Source: Apium graveolens
Lineage: Eukaryota > Streptophyta > Magnoliopsida > Apiales > Apiaceae
NCBI RefSeq assembly: GCF_009905375.1
Contig: NW_027418075.1
Span: 1 to 64,000, forward strand
Direction of reading: 5' to 3'
DNA length: 64,000 nt
Shown: positions 1-13,077 of the stretch, piece after piece
Position numbering within the stretch: position 1 is the first letter of the stretch
Layout of the letters: each line of letters begins with the position of its first letter
Made by a program: the position numbers and the translations under genes
Notes under the pieces: model-generated
What the model was told of the DNA's origin: nothing
Seen by the model: the letters and a program-made list of their open reading frames with translations, nothing else
Database searches by the model: none

Positions 1-1192
1 TTTTTTCATAATATATTCGGTCTCAGTAGTAATACCTGTTATTTGAGTACTCTAGTTAGATAGGTGTTGTAACACACATTATCAAGAATTATCTCATAAA
101 TGATTTTTGAGGTTTGTATTGTACAATCAAATTAACTTTGACATTTTTGTTTGTTTTTTATATAATAGTCTTTTTTCACTTTATCTCGTATTTGTATAGT
201 AACTTTATATGTTGTGTATTTCTATCTCATGTTATATTGTATTATATAGTTATGTTGTGTCTACATTTTATTTTATATATATCTTTTTATAATTTTATGT
301 ATTCTCCTTTTATATATAATTTAAAACGAGTTTTATAATTTTTCATTATTTTTGTTGTGTAAAATAATTTTTTTTGTAATATTATTATTGTTGTTAATAA
401 CATTATTAGAATGTTGTCACATGTTCTACAATTTTGTATTCTAAAATTTCCTATATTTCATAATTTTTATTAAATAATAAAAAAAAATAATGTCTCACCC
501 ATTTTTATGTGTGATTTATGTATTTTTTTTGTGTTCATTAATAAAGTGTTGTATAACTTTTTTAGGTTTTTTAATTTTTCTACTGTAATGTATATTTTTT
601 TGTGTTCCCAATTAATTTTTAGTTTATATGTGTTCTCTAAAAAGTAAAACTAATGTCATAATTGTGCGTGTCATATGTAGACTTAAAAAAGGGGGTGTAC
701 TTAAACTTTGTGAGTACAGGCATATATATGTTAAGAGAACATGAGAAATCTTAGAACACTCCTTTTATCCAATGGCTTAAATACATATATATATTTATTA
801 TCTAACTTATTATTATATATTTGATCATAAATACATATATATATTCAACACAAATTTTTAGTACAGATGATTTAGACAATTCATTTCATCTTCATTCATT
901 CATAATTTTGTAGTAATTATGTACACATGCATATTAATACATATATATTCACATATAATTACACACATACAATTCATGCATATATATAATTTTATTAATT
1001 GGTTAACTTTTTTTTGGTGTCTTTAACTTAAGTTTAAAATTTAAAAATGAGAATATACATTATAACTATCAAAGTAGTAATTTAAACAAATGAATAACAC
1101 ATGATAATTAAAAATAAATGTCAATATTCTATAATTTTTAATTTCACTTAAACCTCAAAAAATACTTAATTTAATTATATTTTGTTTGAATA
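1..1192. repeat. AT-rich left flank of LARD copy I (segmentally duplicated)
   Basis: Very AT-rich sequence with no credible coding region. It is homologous along its length to 25735-26906 and, for its last part (from about 1030), to 54255-54424. It ends in GAATA, the 5-bp target duplication next to the LARD LTR. Because the flank is shared as well as the element, the locus was copied as a block. Confidence 0.7.
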
Positions 1193-1969
1193 TGAAATAC
1201 CCCGACTTTTTTTAGACATAAATTATACTTAAATATCAAACTAAAACTACAAATTTTATTCATGCTTCGAATAAGCCTCAAATATGGCTACATAATTTTT
1301 TAATTCCAAACATAAATAGCATTATATAGCAATCTTGAGAGAGTTCCAATATAAATATAATCACTAAAATATTCCAAACCAAGCTAGTCCTTGTGCCAAA
1401 AACTTAGTATCTCATAATTTTGTAAGTAGTGAACCAAAAGCCTAGTAAGAAACAGCTCGGGTCACAAATACATGGTGACACAGTTTCATAATTTCTCATA
1501 CTAAGGTATCATAAGTGTGTGCCCTCCCCACACATCATAAGTAGTAAGTATAAAAGGCTAGTTCCCAACTACATGCCCAAAAATATTTTAAAGATTTTAA
1601 TATAAAGTAAAGTCTTAAGAGTTAACTTATGTCAGTCACTTGAATGAATCCAAATATAATGCCAAATAATCCTAATTTAAATAGATGAAGCAAATATAAT
1701 TAATATCTAATACCGATTAATTTAAAAATGACATGTATATAAGATGAGGCATAATAATTGTGTCCACACATATTCTCATTGCAAAGGTCAACTAATAATA
1801 AAATTATACAACCCTTATACTAAATGTTCATCGGGGCAATAAGCCAAAAATAAAAAATAAAACATGTAAGTAGACTTCTTGGACTTATAAATATTAGCAT
1901 GTACTTATGTATACAAAAAAATATTACTTATCAAAAACACAATATTTGCATAATCACATTATTCCTGAA

Positions 1970-2008
<39 letters not shown>

Positions 2009-2968
2009 ATAAGGGACGAGTGCATATAAATCATTTACTGAGAGAGGAAAGGTGTAAAGTATCTTAACAACAATATACCCCTCCACAAAATTCAAATTTT
2101 CATAATATCCAAAAACTATTTTTAATTATTTATAACATAAAAATATGAATATACATTTGTAAAAAGAACTATCTGAGTTTACCATGCATAAAATGTAATT
2201 ACACACAAATTTTTACGTACAAAATACTATGACATAACTCATGGGAAATTAATAACTTAAATTTGTTGATGTGATTATATTAGAAAATAATTACCAAAAC
2301 TAGCACATAGATAACAAAACTTACATACACCTATAAATAATAAGTAAAATAAGATGCTTAATGATAGGTATGTAGGCAAGGCCTTTAACTATGGCACATA
2401 GACTTAAATAGCATGGAAAGAAATTAGCAGTGTCAAAACATATATACATTAAATATGGGAGCAGTTAATTGTATATACAAGTCAGAGTGAAAATGCATGT
2501 AATATTATAAAATATGGAATAAAGTAAAACCCACCTAGTCAGAGAGTCACTTAAATATAAAACTAGTATGGATTATATAGAACTATTGGATGAACTTATT
2601 TCCTAATTTGTTGTGCCTGTGCTCCACCCACTATTTGAAATTCATAAGGACTTTCACTGAACACGTTTTATAAGCACTCCTATTTTTACCCACTAATAAC
2701 AACAAACTTAAAAATTAAAACAAAAGTACTCCACCCACTATTTGAAATTCATACCCCCTTTCAGTGAACACCTCTTATAAGCACTCCTATTTTTACCCAC
2801 TAATAATAACAAACTTAAAAATTAAAACAAATAATTATTATTTTTAAATATAATTATTTTAATTTTCAAAACATATAACTCTATCAAATAAATTTTATAA
2901 TTTACAAGAACAGTTAATATCATATAAAAAATATAAAATATTTTAATATAAAAATCTCCGATATTACA
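1193..2968 (-). mobile_element. LARD copy I, left LTR (3' LTR of a minus-strand element)
   Basis: On the plus strand the LTR begins TGAAATACCCCGAC and ends GATATTACA, giving TG...CA ends, and it is preceded by GAATA. Read on the minus strand it starts TGTAATATC directly after a purine tract, which resembles gypsy-type elements. A second, similar LTR starts at 3241. It carries an internal TAA microsatellite. No protein is encoded. The gypsy origin is inferred from the polypurine-tract and LTR-start context only. Confidence 0.7.
1971..2006. repeat. (TAA)n microsatellite in LARD LTR
   Basis: About 36 bp of uninterrupted trinucleotide repeat at a fixed place in the LTR, just before ACATAAGGGACGAG. 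The same place holds much longer tracts in the other LTR copies. Confidence 0.9.
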
Positions 2969-3240
2969 TTCTACCCAACTTAAAAAATTTGGTTCAAAAA
3001 TTTAAACATGCAAAACATATTTAGTACCAAAAATATTTCATTGTCAAGAAACACAAACCAAAAATAGAAGTAGTTTTTTTATAACACACCCAGCTAAAAT
3101 CACACACGCATGCTCATACCTCATAACTCAGGTCAAGCCTCACTAATCACAGGTCAAGCCCAAGCCCAATCTACAGTAAACTAACCTAGGCTCTCAATAC
3201 CATTGAGGCTCTAAATACCATTTAGGCTCTGAATACCAAC
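2969..3240 (-). mobile_element. LARD copy I internal region (PBS-like repeats and polypurine tract, no coding)
   Basis: Only about 270 bp separate the two LTRs. On the minus strand, beside the 5' LTR (right side), is GGTATTCAGAGCC. This is one base longer than the usual plant initiator-Met primer site TGGTATCAGAGC, and it occurs three times at 18-bp spacing (3188-3237 on the plus strand). At the other end a purine-rich tract abuts the 3' LTR. There is no gag or pol, so the element must have been mobilised in trans. Confidence 0.6.
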
Positions 3241-3590
3241 TCTAATACCCCTACTTTTTTAGACAATATATTATACTTAAATATCAAACTAAAACTACAA
3301 ATTTTATTCATTCTTAGAATGAGTCTCAAATAAGCCTACACAATTTTTTATTCCCAAACATAAATAGCATTATAGAAAATCTTGAGAGACGCGGCTCCAA
3401 TTCAAACATAATCACTCCCAAACATAAATACATTATATAGCAAATCTTGAGAGACGCCGCTCCAATACAAACATAATCACTAAAATATTATTCCAAAACA
3501 AGCTCAAATCACGTGCACCTTTAAGATGTGCCAAAAGCTAAGCACCTGAAAATTTTGTAAGTAAGCAAGAATAATTTTTTTTTAATAATT

Positions 3591-3814
3591 TTTTTTCGTA
3601 GGTAACCCGCAGCCGCTACCCTTCGGGTGCGCACTGGGTAAACCCCACGGGTTCACGTAATAGCCTGCAAACCACGTGAACCAAGGTAAACCGCATTTAA
3701 GCGACAGGCTCTGGCTCACGAGGCATAATCATAAATTCCCCTTCAGTGGGATTCGAACCTGTGATCAAGAGGTTAGTTTTCCTCTCTTTAACCAACTGAG
3801 CCAACCCTTGCAGG
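3591..3814 (-). mobile_element. Au-like tRNA-derived SINE
   Basis: Read on the minus strand it begins GCAAGGGTTGGCTCAGTTGG, which contains a pol III A box. A B box GGTTCGAATCCC follows, then the body with GGTTTACCTTGG, CACGTGGTTTGCAGGC and GCGGCTGCGGGTTACC, and a short A-rich tail. The layout matches plant Au-type SINEs. Homologous LARD copies at about 29070 and 56665 lack the insertion. An imperfect target duplication with the core AATAATT flanks it. Confidence 0.85.
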
Positions 3815-4531
3815 AAAAAAAAAATGAAATAATTCTACACTAGTGGATCAAGTATCTTAATTTTATAAAACAAAAATTATTATCCGAAAATCCATATGAC
3901 ATAAAATATAACAAAAGTTCATAATTTCTGTCAATAATGGCCCCTAGTAAAGTGTTATAAGTTTGTGCACTCCCGAACGCATCATAATTAGCACTCCCTA
4001 ATTAGGTATGAAAGAATAGTTCTGGAACTATAAGTAATTACTATAAGTAATTACTAATTGGTTCACAAGTCAGAGGGAATTCTTTTATCTCAAACACTAT
4101 ACTTGATCCATAAATTTTTATATAAAAACAGTGCAAAAATATTTTAAATATTTTAAAATAAAATAAAGTGTGAAGAGTAAACTTACCTTAGTCACTTCAA
4201 TGAATCCAAATATAAGTGCCTAATAAATCGTGATTTAAATAGATGAAGCAAAATATAACTAATATATAATACCAACTATATTAAAAATGACATTTACATA
4301 AGATGAGGACATAGTCACTGTGTCCCCACATATTCTCAATTCAAAGGTCAGCTAATGATAAAATTATACAATAAATATGCTAAGTGTTCATGCCGACAAG
4401 GGCAAAATAAATAAATAAAACATGTAAGTAAACTTCTTGGACTTATAAATACTAGCATATACTTATGTCCAAAAAAAAATATTTTACTTATAAAAAACAC
4501 AATATTTTAAAATCACATTATTCGTGAAATA

Positions 4532-4547
4532 TAATATAATAATAATA

Positions 4548-4585
<38 letters not shown>

Positions 4586-4592
4586 TAATAAT
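4532..4592. repeat. (TAA)n microsatellite in LARD LTR
   Basis: About 60 bp of imperfect TAA/TA repeats at the same LTR position as 1971-2006. Confidence 0.9.
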
Positions 4593-5424
4593 ACATGAGG
4601 GATAAGTGCATAAATCATTTTGTGAGAGAGAAAAGGTGTAAAGTATCTTAACAACAAGTATACCATGTGATTTGGAGTCTAAAACTAATTCCACCAAATT
4701 CAAATTTCTCAATATGCAAAAACTATTTTTAATTATTTATAACATAAATATGAATGTACATTTGTAAAAAGAACTATCTCACGTTTACCTTGCATAAAAT
4801 ATAATTACACACAAATATTTACTTACAAATACTATGACATAACTCATGTGAAATTAATAAATAAAATTTGTTGATGTGATTACATTAGAAAATAATTACC
4901 AAAATTAGAAGATAGATAAAAAAAACTTATAAACAACTATAAAATAACAATAAAATAAGTTGTTTAATGATAGCTATGTAGGAAGGCCTTTAACCATGGC
5001 ACATACACTTAAATAGCATGGAAAGAAATGAGGAGTCTCAAAACATATATACATGAAACAAGGGAGCATTTAATTGTATATACAAGTCACATAGTAAACA
5101 TGCATGTAATATTATAAAATATAGAATGAAGAAGAAACCCAGTAGGAGAGTCAGTGTACAAAGAGAAAAGAAACTAGTAAGGATTATATATAAGAGAAAA
5201 CGGGGCATGAGGACAATCTTCAGTTTGTCCCCTAAGGTTATAAAAATACGACGTCGTTTAGTATATACATATGTTTCGTCAATTAATTCATAAACACATC
5301 TCTAACCTCACATCTCTCCCTCCCTCAAAATCCAAAACCGTACTCCCTTAAAATCCAAATTCACCAAATTCACCAGTCATGTCTTAGTCCAATCCTAAAA
5401 TTAGGATTTTTTTGCATTAAATCA

Positions 5425-6976
5425 ATGGAGAACGATGAACATAGTCGGTGTATATACGAGCCTGAGGAAAAACAGCATTTATCAGATTATGAAGATTATG
5501 AAGATGAATCACACTCTATTCAGGAACAGATTCTATCACGGATGAAGGCTGTCATGTTGATACATAAGTGCCTCAAATTGGTATGAAATTTCTTACTAGT
5601 GAAGTAGCTTACGATTTTTATAAGATTTTTTCTTTGAAACAAGGATTTGCTACACGAAAATATTCTCTACTAAATTCAAAGATGGTACAGTTATAAAGAG
5701 ATATTTTGTGTGTAACAAAAAGGGCTTTAAAAGGGCTTGATAAATGAGAGCTGGGGAGGGAAGTAAAACGAAAGAGAGAAACAAGAGGAATTTTATAAGT
5801 CTCATATGAATATTCATCAAACTAATGGAGGAACTGGTGCATTAAGCAGTTTTTATAAAACACATACACATCCAATGATTGATTCTCCAAAAAAGAAGGT
5901 GCATTTACGTTCACATCATAAATTATGTCACGAAGAACAGGCCAAGATAACCATAGAAGAATATCATAGATGTGGAATTGGGCCGGTTAAAATTTCTTGT
6001 TTGCTGAATGGATCTGGTCAGCCATCTAAAAATTACTCTACAACAAGTTAGTGATCATCTGAGAATTAGCCGAAAAAGTAACATTGGGAGAAAGTGCGGT
6101 ATAGTTATAAAAAAGTTTTTGGAGAGACAAGCACAAGATTCTCAATATTATTATGAAATGAAATTGATGAGAATCAAGTTTGTAGAAGCATTTTATGGGC
6201 AGATGGAAGAGCGAGGAATTCATATATGTTATTAACGATGTTGTTGTGTTTGACATGACGTACAAAACTAATAATTTTTCGATGTCGTTTGCACCATTTA
6301 CGGGTGTAAATCATCATATGCAATCCACTTTGTTTGGTTGTGCCCTTTTGGTGGAAGAGCGTGAAGAGACTTTTATTTTTTTTAAAAATTGGTTAAAATG
6401 TAGGTGCAATTATTACAGTAACAAGATCCAGCTATCCGTAATGCAATTAAAAAGGTTGAAGCATCGAAGAATCAAAAATATATTGGACTATGATTGAAAG
6501 ACAAATACCAACACTATTTGAAGAGCATCTGCCAGTGAACCAAAAAGCGAAAGAATCTTGAGATGGTTAGAGACCATGCATGGGCAAAGGCATCATTGGG
6601 TGCGAGCTATTTAGGAAAAAACCTTTTTGCAAGTAACCCTCTATCTTTCTGTATCTTTTTCTATCGTCATAGTCTTCCTATTTTGAGCCATATCTTTCTT
6701 TTTGTACAAGTATTTATTTGATAATTTTTACTGCTCATGCTGCTACTTTATTTGTTAACTATGAATCAAACAAAATTTATAACTATGCAGGTATGAAATC
6801 CATTAAAGAAGCGAGAGTATGAATGTCTTTTTGAACGATTTGTTTATAGTACTACTTTATTGTCCGAATTTATTGATCAGTATGACGTAGTCTATTGATG
6901 ATCATGGCAGGACAGGTTTGTACCAGATTGGTTTTCAAAAATTTATAGAAGAATTTAGATTATTATTTCATTTATA
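5425..6976 (+). pseudogene. FAR1/FHY3-like MULE transposase, broken, first tandem copy
   Basis: It starts at an ATG followed by MENDEHSRCIYEPEE and an acidic stretch. Then comes a FAR1 DNA-binding region (VAYDFYKIFSLKQGF, a KRYFVCNKKGF-like segment and a HTHPM end). A MULE transposase core follows, with ILWADGRARNS, VVFDMTYKTNNFSM and NHHMQSTLFGCALL. These match plant FHY3/FAR1 proteins, which descend from Mutator transposases. Many one-base indels break the frame. The segment encoding the CKWHLGL-type motif, seen at 31985-32030 and near 59350, is deleted (about 125 bp). It is not functional. Confidence 0.8.
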
Positions 6977-8690
6977 GAAGGCTTTCATGTTGATACATAA
7001 GTGCCTCAAATTGGTATGAAATTTCTTACTAGTGAAGTAGCTTACGATTTTTATAAGATTTTTTCTTTGAAACAAGGATTTCCTACACGAAAATATTCTC
7101 TACTAAATTCAAAGATGGTAATAGTTATAAAGAGATATTTTGTGTGTAACAAAAAGGGCTTTAAAGGGCTTGATAAATAGAGTTGGGGAGGGATGTAAAC
7201 GAAGAGAGAAACAAGAGCAATTTTGTAAGGCTCATATCATCAACTAATGGAGGACTTGGTGCATTAGCAGTTTTTATAAAACACATACACATCCAATGAT
7301 TGATTCTCCAAAAAAGAAGGTGCATTTACGTTCACATCATAATTATGTCATGAAGAACAAGCCAAGATAACCATAGAAGAATATCATAGATGTGGAATTG
7401 GGGCCGGTTAAAATTTCTCATTTGCTGAATGGATCTAGTCAGCCATCTAATAAAATTACTCTATAACAAGTTAGTGATCATCTGAGAATTAGCCGAAAAG
7501 TAACATTGGGAGAAAGTGCGTGTAGTTATAAAAAAGTTTTTGGAGAGACAAGCACAAGATTCTCAATATATTATGAAATAGAAATTGATGAGAATCAAGT
7601 TTGTAGAAGCATTTTATGGGCAGATGGAAGAGCGAGGAATTCATATATGTTATTTAACGATGTTGGTGTGTTTGACATGACGTACAAAACTAATAGTTTT
7701 CGATGTCGTTTGCACCATTTACTGGGTGTAAATCATCATATGCAATCCACTTTGTTTGGTTGTGCCCTTTTGGTGGAAGAGCGTGAAGAGACTTTTATTT
7801 GGTTATTTAAAAATTGGTTAAAATGTAGGTGCAATTATTACAGAACAAGATCCAGCTATCCGTAATGCAATTAAAAAGGTTGAAGCATCGAAGAATCAAA
7901 AATATGTTGGACTATGATGAAAGACAAATACCAACACTATTTGAAGAGCCTTTGACAGTGAAACCAAAAAGCGAAAAGAAATCTTGGAGATGGTTAGAGA
8001 CCATGCATGGGCAAAGGCATCATTGGGTGCGAGCTTATTTAGGAAAACCTTTTTTGCAAGTACCTCTATATTTCTGTATCTTTTTCTATCGGTCACAGTC
8101 TTCCTATTTTGAGCCATATCTTTCTTTTTGTACAAGATGTTTATTTGATAATTTTTACTGCTCATGCTGCTACTTTTATTTGTTAACTATGAATCAAACA
8201 ATATTTATAACTATTGCAGGTATGAAATCCATTAAAAGAAGCGAGAGTATGAATGCCTTTTTTGAACGATTTGTTCATAGTACTACTGTATTGTCCGAAT
8301 TTATTGATCAGTATGACGTAGCTATTGATGATCATGCAGGACAGGTTTGTACCAGATTGGTTTCAAAAAATTTATAGAAGAATTTAGATTATTATTCATT
8401 TTTGGCATAAAAATGTTAAAGGAGAGGGAGAGAATTTAACTTATGAAGTGACCTTTGACTATAAAAATAAACTTGTATCACACATGGTTGATGTTAATAC
8501 ATCAGATTTCAATTTTGTGTGTACTTGTGCAAAGTTTGAAAATGCAGGGCTGTTGTGCAAGCACGTGTTTATATCTTATAAAACAAAAATTCTTCATGAA
8601 GACAATTCTTGAGAAGTATATCTTACGAAGATGGACACTAAGTTTCCGATACACTACTTATGAATGAGTTATAACATGTGACTCTAAACT
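6977..8690 (+). pseudogene. FAR1/FHY3-like MULE transposase, broken, second tandem copy with SWIM end
   Basis: This repeats 5543 onward with an offset of 1434 bp and runs further. It holds the FAR1 domain, the MULE core (7590-7860), then RWLETMHGQRHHWVRAYLGK and an apparent intron from about 8058 to 8219, ending in TATTGCAG. After the intron come MKSIKRSESMNAFFERF and SEFIDQYDVA. The end carries a SWIM zinc-finger-like CTCAKFENAGLLCKH near 8520-8565 and YILRRWTLSFRYTTYE. Frameshifts and stops are scattered. It shares the 125-bp deletion with the first copy, so the deletion came before the duplication. Confidence 0.8.
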
Positions 8691-8944
8691 AGAAGAATAT
8701 AATAACCTCCTATTAATTGTCCATTTTTCCCTTCCATTTGTGGTTTACCATTTTATATTGTAAAGTTTGCAGATGCTGGACAAATGAATACCCTGGAAAA
8801 ATAATTATGTCATTAGTTGTTTTTCTATAGTAGTTGTGAGTGTATTATATGCGGGATTAGAGAGAATACTCAACAACGTCGTATTTTTATAACCTGAGGT
8901 CCCGAGGCCCCATTTTCTCTATATAGAATTTATTTAGTGACTGT

Positions 8945-9733
8945 CTAACATGTTTGATATGTCTGTCTTATCTGTTAATAATATTGAGGTTATTGAGTCT
9001 GATGTTTTTATTTTTGGTGAGGGTCATAAGTCATTTGGTTCATTTCCTGAGTCTCCCCATTATGTTTTTGATCCTGATCAAGAAGACTCAGTTTTATTAA
9101 ATCGTTGTTGTCAAAAGTTTCTGAAAACAACAAACCTTTGGAGTCTCTTAAAACTCAGTTTGCTTCTATTGAGTCTTTGACATCCCTGACTTCACAAGTC
9201 GGAATGATGCGTGCTTCTTATGAGGTGTTTAATATATCTATCACTACTTCTCTTTAGTCAATAAATGCAAGTTGGAGATTTTACATGTCCATGATAAGAA
9301 GATGAGTAAGGCTATAGATTTTGAGTTTGGTGCGTTGCATGAGGGCATGGTTACCACTGCTAAGACCTGGGAAGAAGAATTTGTAAAGCTTTTCTATCAA
9401 CTTGGTACAGAAACCAAGTACATATCTCAGCAGGTCTCTACTCGAAGCATGCCATGGCACCAGAAAAAGGACTAGCTTGGTGATTTGACTCTGGCCGAGA
9501 TTACTTTCCCTTTGCCCCTGCCTACAGTTCCTCCACCTGAAGCTTTTGGGATGACCCGTGTTGTCTATTACTCACATATCTTGGAATGGCTTCGCAAAAG
9601 GGATGGGAAAGCTCCTGATAAAGGCCTGTTGGACAAGCTTTTCACTGAGTATGGTGCTCCTCCAGCCTCCCACAACAAGGGAAAGAGAAAGACTCGAGAT
9701 TCTGTTCCTGTCGAAGTTGATGATTCTTACTAG
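8945..9733 (+). pseudogene. Remnant of Sirevirus third ORF (C-terminal half)
   Basis: Three reading-frame pieces (8950-9180, 9272-9475, 9485-9733) align in order with the second half of the ORF at 43862-45490. Examples are FDMSVLSVNNIEVIESD against FDLSVLTANGLVVSES, IDFEFGALHEGMVTTAKTW against IDFEFGTLQEGMVSSAKAW, and FGMTR...RDGKAP in both. It lacks the N-terminal half and all of gag-pol. The left edge adjoins the truncated LARD LTR, so a deletion removed about 7 kb of this older element. Confidence 0.8.
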
Positions 9734-10132
9734 ATTTTCTATCCACCTTTTTATGCTGATGAGGGGGAGAAATTCATAGTTATTTATGAGTATTAATCAA
9801 TTTCTATCTCAGACGATTGCTTCACCTGTTTAGCATTTCTTTAAGACTCGGTTTTTGTTTGTGATGGTTTGATTGGGTAGCACTGGTTTATGTGCTGAAT
9901 TACGTGATGAAAAAAGATATTCTGAATTAATGAATAAAAATCTTTAACTTTCTCATTTGATAATCCATAGGTTTCATTTGCATATTAATATGATTATCAT
10001 TTCATTGTTGCACATATACACTGTTATACACTGTTATTATCTAACATTGTGCAACAGGTGATTAAAGTATTTTTTGATAGGGGGAGCATAGCATTTCTTT
10101 CAACCGTTGGCATCATCATAAAAGCGGGAGAA
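9734..10132 (+). other. Non-coding 3' region of old Sirevirus with two polypurine tracts
   Basis: Between the ORF3 remnant and the LTR is untranslated sequence holding a purine tract, GATAGGGGGAGCA (10076-10088). The polypurine tract proper, AAAAGCGGGAGAA (10120-10132), directly precedes the LTR. The intact element has the same pair at 45895-45945. Repeated purine tracts are a known Sirevirus trait. Confidence 0.7.
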
Positions 10133-10988
10133 TGTTAGTCCGAGTTTCTGATGATGCATTATTCCTCGAAGAATTCTACAGCAAATCAGATTGGTTAGAT
10201 TGTTAGTTAATTAAATAAGTATTAGAGTTTTATTTAATGTTAACTTAGTTAACAGGATAATCTTTGACTTATTTTTCTAAACAAACTCTATCTTGGATAA
10301 CTTCATCTATTTCAAATCTCCTTATCTTTACCAAGTTTATCTTCTCTTGTAACAAACTAACGGAATGTTTTTAACATACTTATTCAAATATTTTCAAACT
10401 TGAGCTTATCTCGTATTATCTTTAAAATAGTTTGAAATACAATCATATCCGTTAAGTTTCACTATATATAACCGACTTGATGTTTTTCCAGAAAAAAAAA
10501 ACTCTCTGCATTTTCCATCTTACTCTTTTCTGAGAAAAACACTCTCTTAATTAAATACAATGCTTATCCAGTTAATTAAGAGATATAGTCGAGTTGTAAT
10601 CTTTCACATTCTATTCTTTGTACTCGAAAGGTGTATTGTATCACTTGTCCCGGGTTGTGGGAGGTTGATTACAAGAGCAAGGCCAAGTAGTTGTGTGCTA
10701 GGTAGCTTGTGTGCTAGGAAAAGGTTTCTTTCAAGTGGGACAAGTTTGGCATGGGGACTCGGATGTATGCCATAGACTAGGTATAGGGGCCGAAGCAAGT
10801 GAAAAAACTATTGGTGTTCTTGCATTATTTTATTTCGAGCATTGCACGTTTAATTTCCTACAATTTACATTATGTTGTTAAATAGGGTCTGTCTCATATA
10901 GATACAGTCTGTCTCATTGGCAATAGAGACTGTCCCATTTATGAACAGTCGTACTTTAACTGTAATTCGATTGTGCCTACGAATTTCA
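10133..10988 (+). mobile_element. LTR of old Sirevirus remnant
   Basis: It begins TGTTAGTCCGAG right after the polypurine tract and ends CGAATTTCA, the same end as the intact Sirevirus LTR. It is 856 bp long against 962. A TATA-like CTATATATAA lies near 10463, and a palindrome-rich end (GAGACTGTCCC at 10926) matches the intact LTR. The following R2 sequence starts CTCAACACTATGG. The 5' LTR is missing, so no target duplication can be checked. Confidence 0.8.
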
Positions 10989-13044
10989 CTCAACACTATG
11001 GAGAATTATTGGTGACTTATAATGCTGAGGAAAGGGAAGATAAAAGATGAGAAATCATCTAGTCAGAGGTTATTGCATATATGACAAAAAGATGTAAATG
11101 GGATGGGGTTGAGGGGAGAGATGAATAGAGATAGTTAACATTAACATAAAATAAATACTTTTTTTTGGTTACCATATTAGTGGTTTTATATCAAAAATTG
11201 TATATATCAATTATTTTCTCTTAGCTAGAAGTACGTGACAATATATTTAATAATTATAGATATTTAATTATTATAAAAATATTGATGTTTGTCATCAAAT
11301 TTGATATTTTTCTTTAAAACCTATCAATGATATTTGATCAAATAATTGGCAACATATACCATATGTCACATTGGTACCATTATTTAGATGCACTATAAAA
11401 TTTACGAATTAAATATTAAAAAAATGTCAACTAAAAAATGTATGGATCATGAAAATTCATTTGTCTTATTAAATAAATTGTATATACTCATGTCATACTT
11501 TAATTATTATATATAAATGGTTATTATAATTATTATTTACACAAAGTCTTCATTGTTACTACAATTATCATCTAGAAAGAGGTTATGCAGTTATGACAAA
11601 AAGATGTAAATAACATGTTTACCTAGGTCAAGATATATCAAAAATATATATATCAATTATTTCTCTTATTATAAGTAAGTAACAATATATTTAATAATTA
11701 TACTTATTTTAATTATTATAAAAATATTTTAGTTTGTCATCAAATTCAATATTTTCCTTCAAAACCTATAGCTCATATTTGATCACACAATTAGGTAACA
11801 TATACCATATGTCACATTTTGTACCATTATTTAGATGCACTAAAAAAATTTACTAATTAAATATTAATAAAGATGTCAACTAAAAAATGTATGCACTAAG
11901 CATGCATGTAAGTCATGCTTTGTCTTATTAAATAACTTGTGTAACTAATGTCATACTTTTATTACTATATTTAAATGATTCAAATGAGTTCAAATTGACA
12001 ACAATATAATAAAATAAGGGGTTTTATATGTATATAAGTACAATACAAACTTTTAATAACAATTAGTGTTCCTTGACTCATCAATAATATTTTTTAACAC
12101 AATATCACATATTTTTAACAAACTAACACACACTATGTTTAACTACTGATTTCACTCTAATGGGTATCTGCTTCTAATTATGCATTGCAAATGCAAAACC
12201 TTGCCCTTATAGCAATAATTATAGGCAAAAAAACATACTAATATTATATTGCAGTCAAACATGCCCATGGAATCTATTGAACATGTGAAGAGATATTGAA
12301 CAAGGGACTGGAAAAATAATTATGGTTAACAATAAAAATGTTAAAGACTTAAATTCAAATAAAAATTAAATGTTAAAAACTGCAAATATTTTAAAGCAAC
12401 CGCCAAGGATAGCCCTCATCCATGAGAAAAATAAGGAATATCATATGATTTAAGTTTAATGTCAAATCTTGGAGAACATATAAAAATATTTGAATATTGA
12501 CCAATGCCACAGAAAAAATTACTCATTACTCCTTACAAACAGAAACCATACCAATTAGAGTTAAAGTAACAATAACTCATGGAATTTAGAACATGCTCCT
12601 GTGCATAACTAGTCATATTAAAGTAATGAATAGACATGTCCATTACAATTAACATCACAATTTACTGCCCATAATTGTTTTTTATAAAAGTGAACTTAGA
12701 CCAAAATATAAATGTATACACTAATTCATTTGGCGCAAGCATGCAAAGTAATATATTTTATTAGAAACATTTACTAGATCACAAACTCCAAGTTTTGTAT
12801 TAATTAAAAATTGTGAAATTAAATATATAAGTAAAGATCATATTAAAAACACTTACTACTTAATACTAGTGGCAAGTGTTGAAAATAGTTTAAAAATAGT
12901 GGGCAAGAGTTGTATATTTATCATTGAATTATAAGCAAATCAATAAATGCTAGACATTCACTTAAAAATAGATTGGTAACAATTCATGTTCCAAAATTTA
13001 GATTAGAGTTTACAGGTCATACCTTTCAATTAATATTAGTAACA

Positions 13045-13077
<33 letters not shown>

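Larger units (their letters stand above)
3241..5193 (-). mobile_element. LARD copy I, right LTR (interrupted by MULE1)
   Basis: It starts TCTAATACCCC and is homologous to 1193-2968. It carries a SINE at 3591-3814 and a TAA tract at 4532-4592, then is broken by MULE1 at 5194. Only about 17-25 bp of LTR-like sequence follow MULE1 (after 8928) before a Sirevirus remnant begins, so the LTR end and its target duplication are lost here. Confidence 0.65.
5194..8919 (+). mobile_element. MULE1, FAR1-type Mutator-like element with terminal inverted repeats
   Basis: The 5' end GAGAAAACGGGGC and the 3' end GCCCCATTTTCTC are inverted repeats. The homology continues inward through AAGGTTATAAAAATACGACG and its complement near 8877-8900. 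The flanks carry a 9-bp duplication, TATATATAA (5185-5193, one mismatch) and TATATAGAA (8920-8928), which is the Mutator length. Inside are two tandem broken copies of a FAR1/MURA transposase gene. It is inserted in the right LTR of LARD copy I. Confidence 0.85.

Noticed and set aside
3720..3812. tRNA gene suggested by pol III A and B boxes
   Set aside because: The same boxes recur in three dispersed copies with a shared non-tRNA body, A-tail and target duplications, so these are SINEs.
10560..10798. Short frames on both strands in the old Sirevirus LTR
   Set aside because: LTR sequence, no homology, not open in the related LTRs at the same place.
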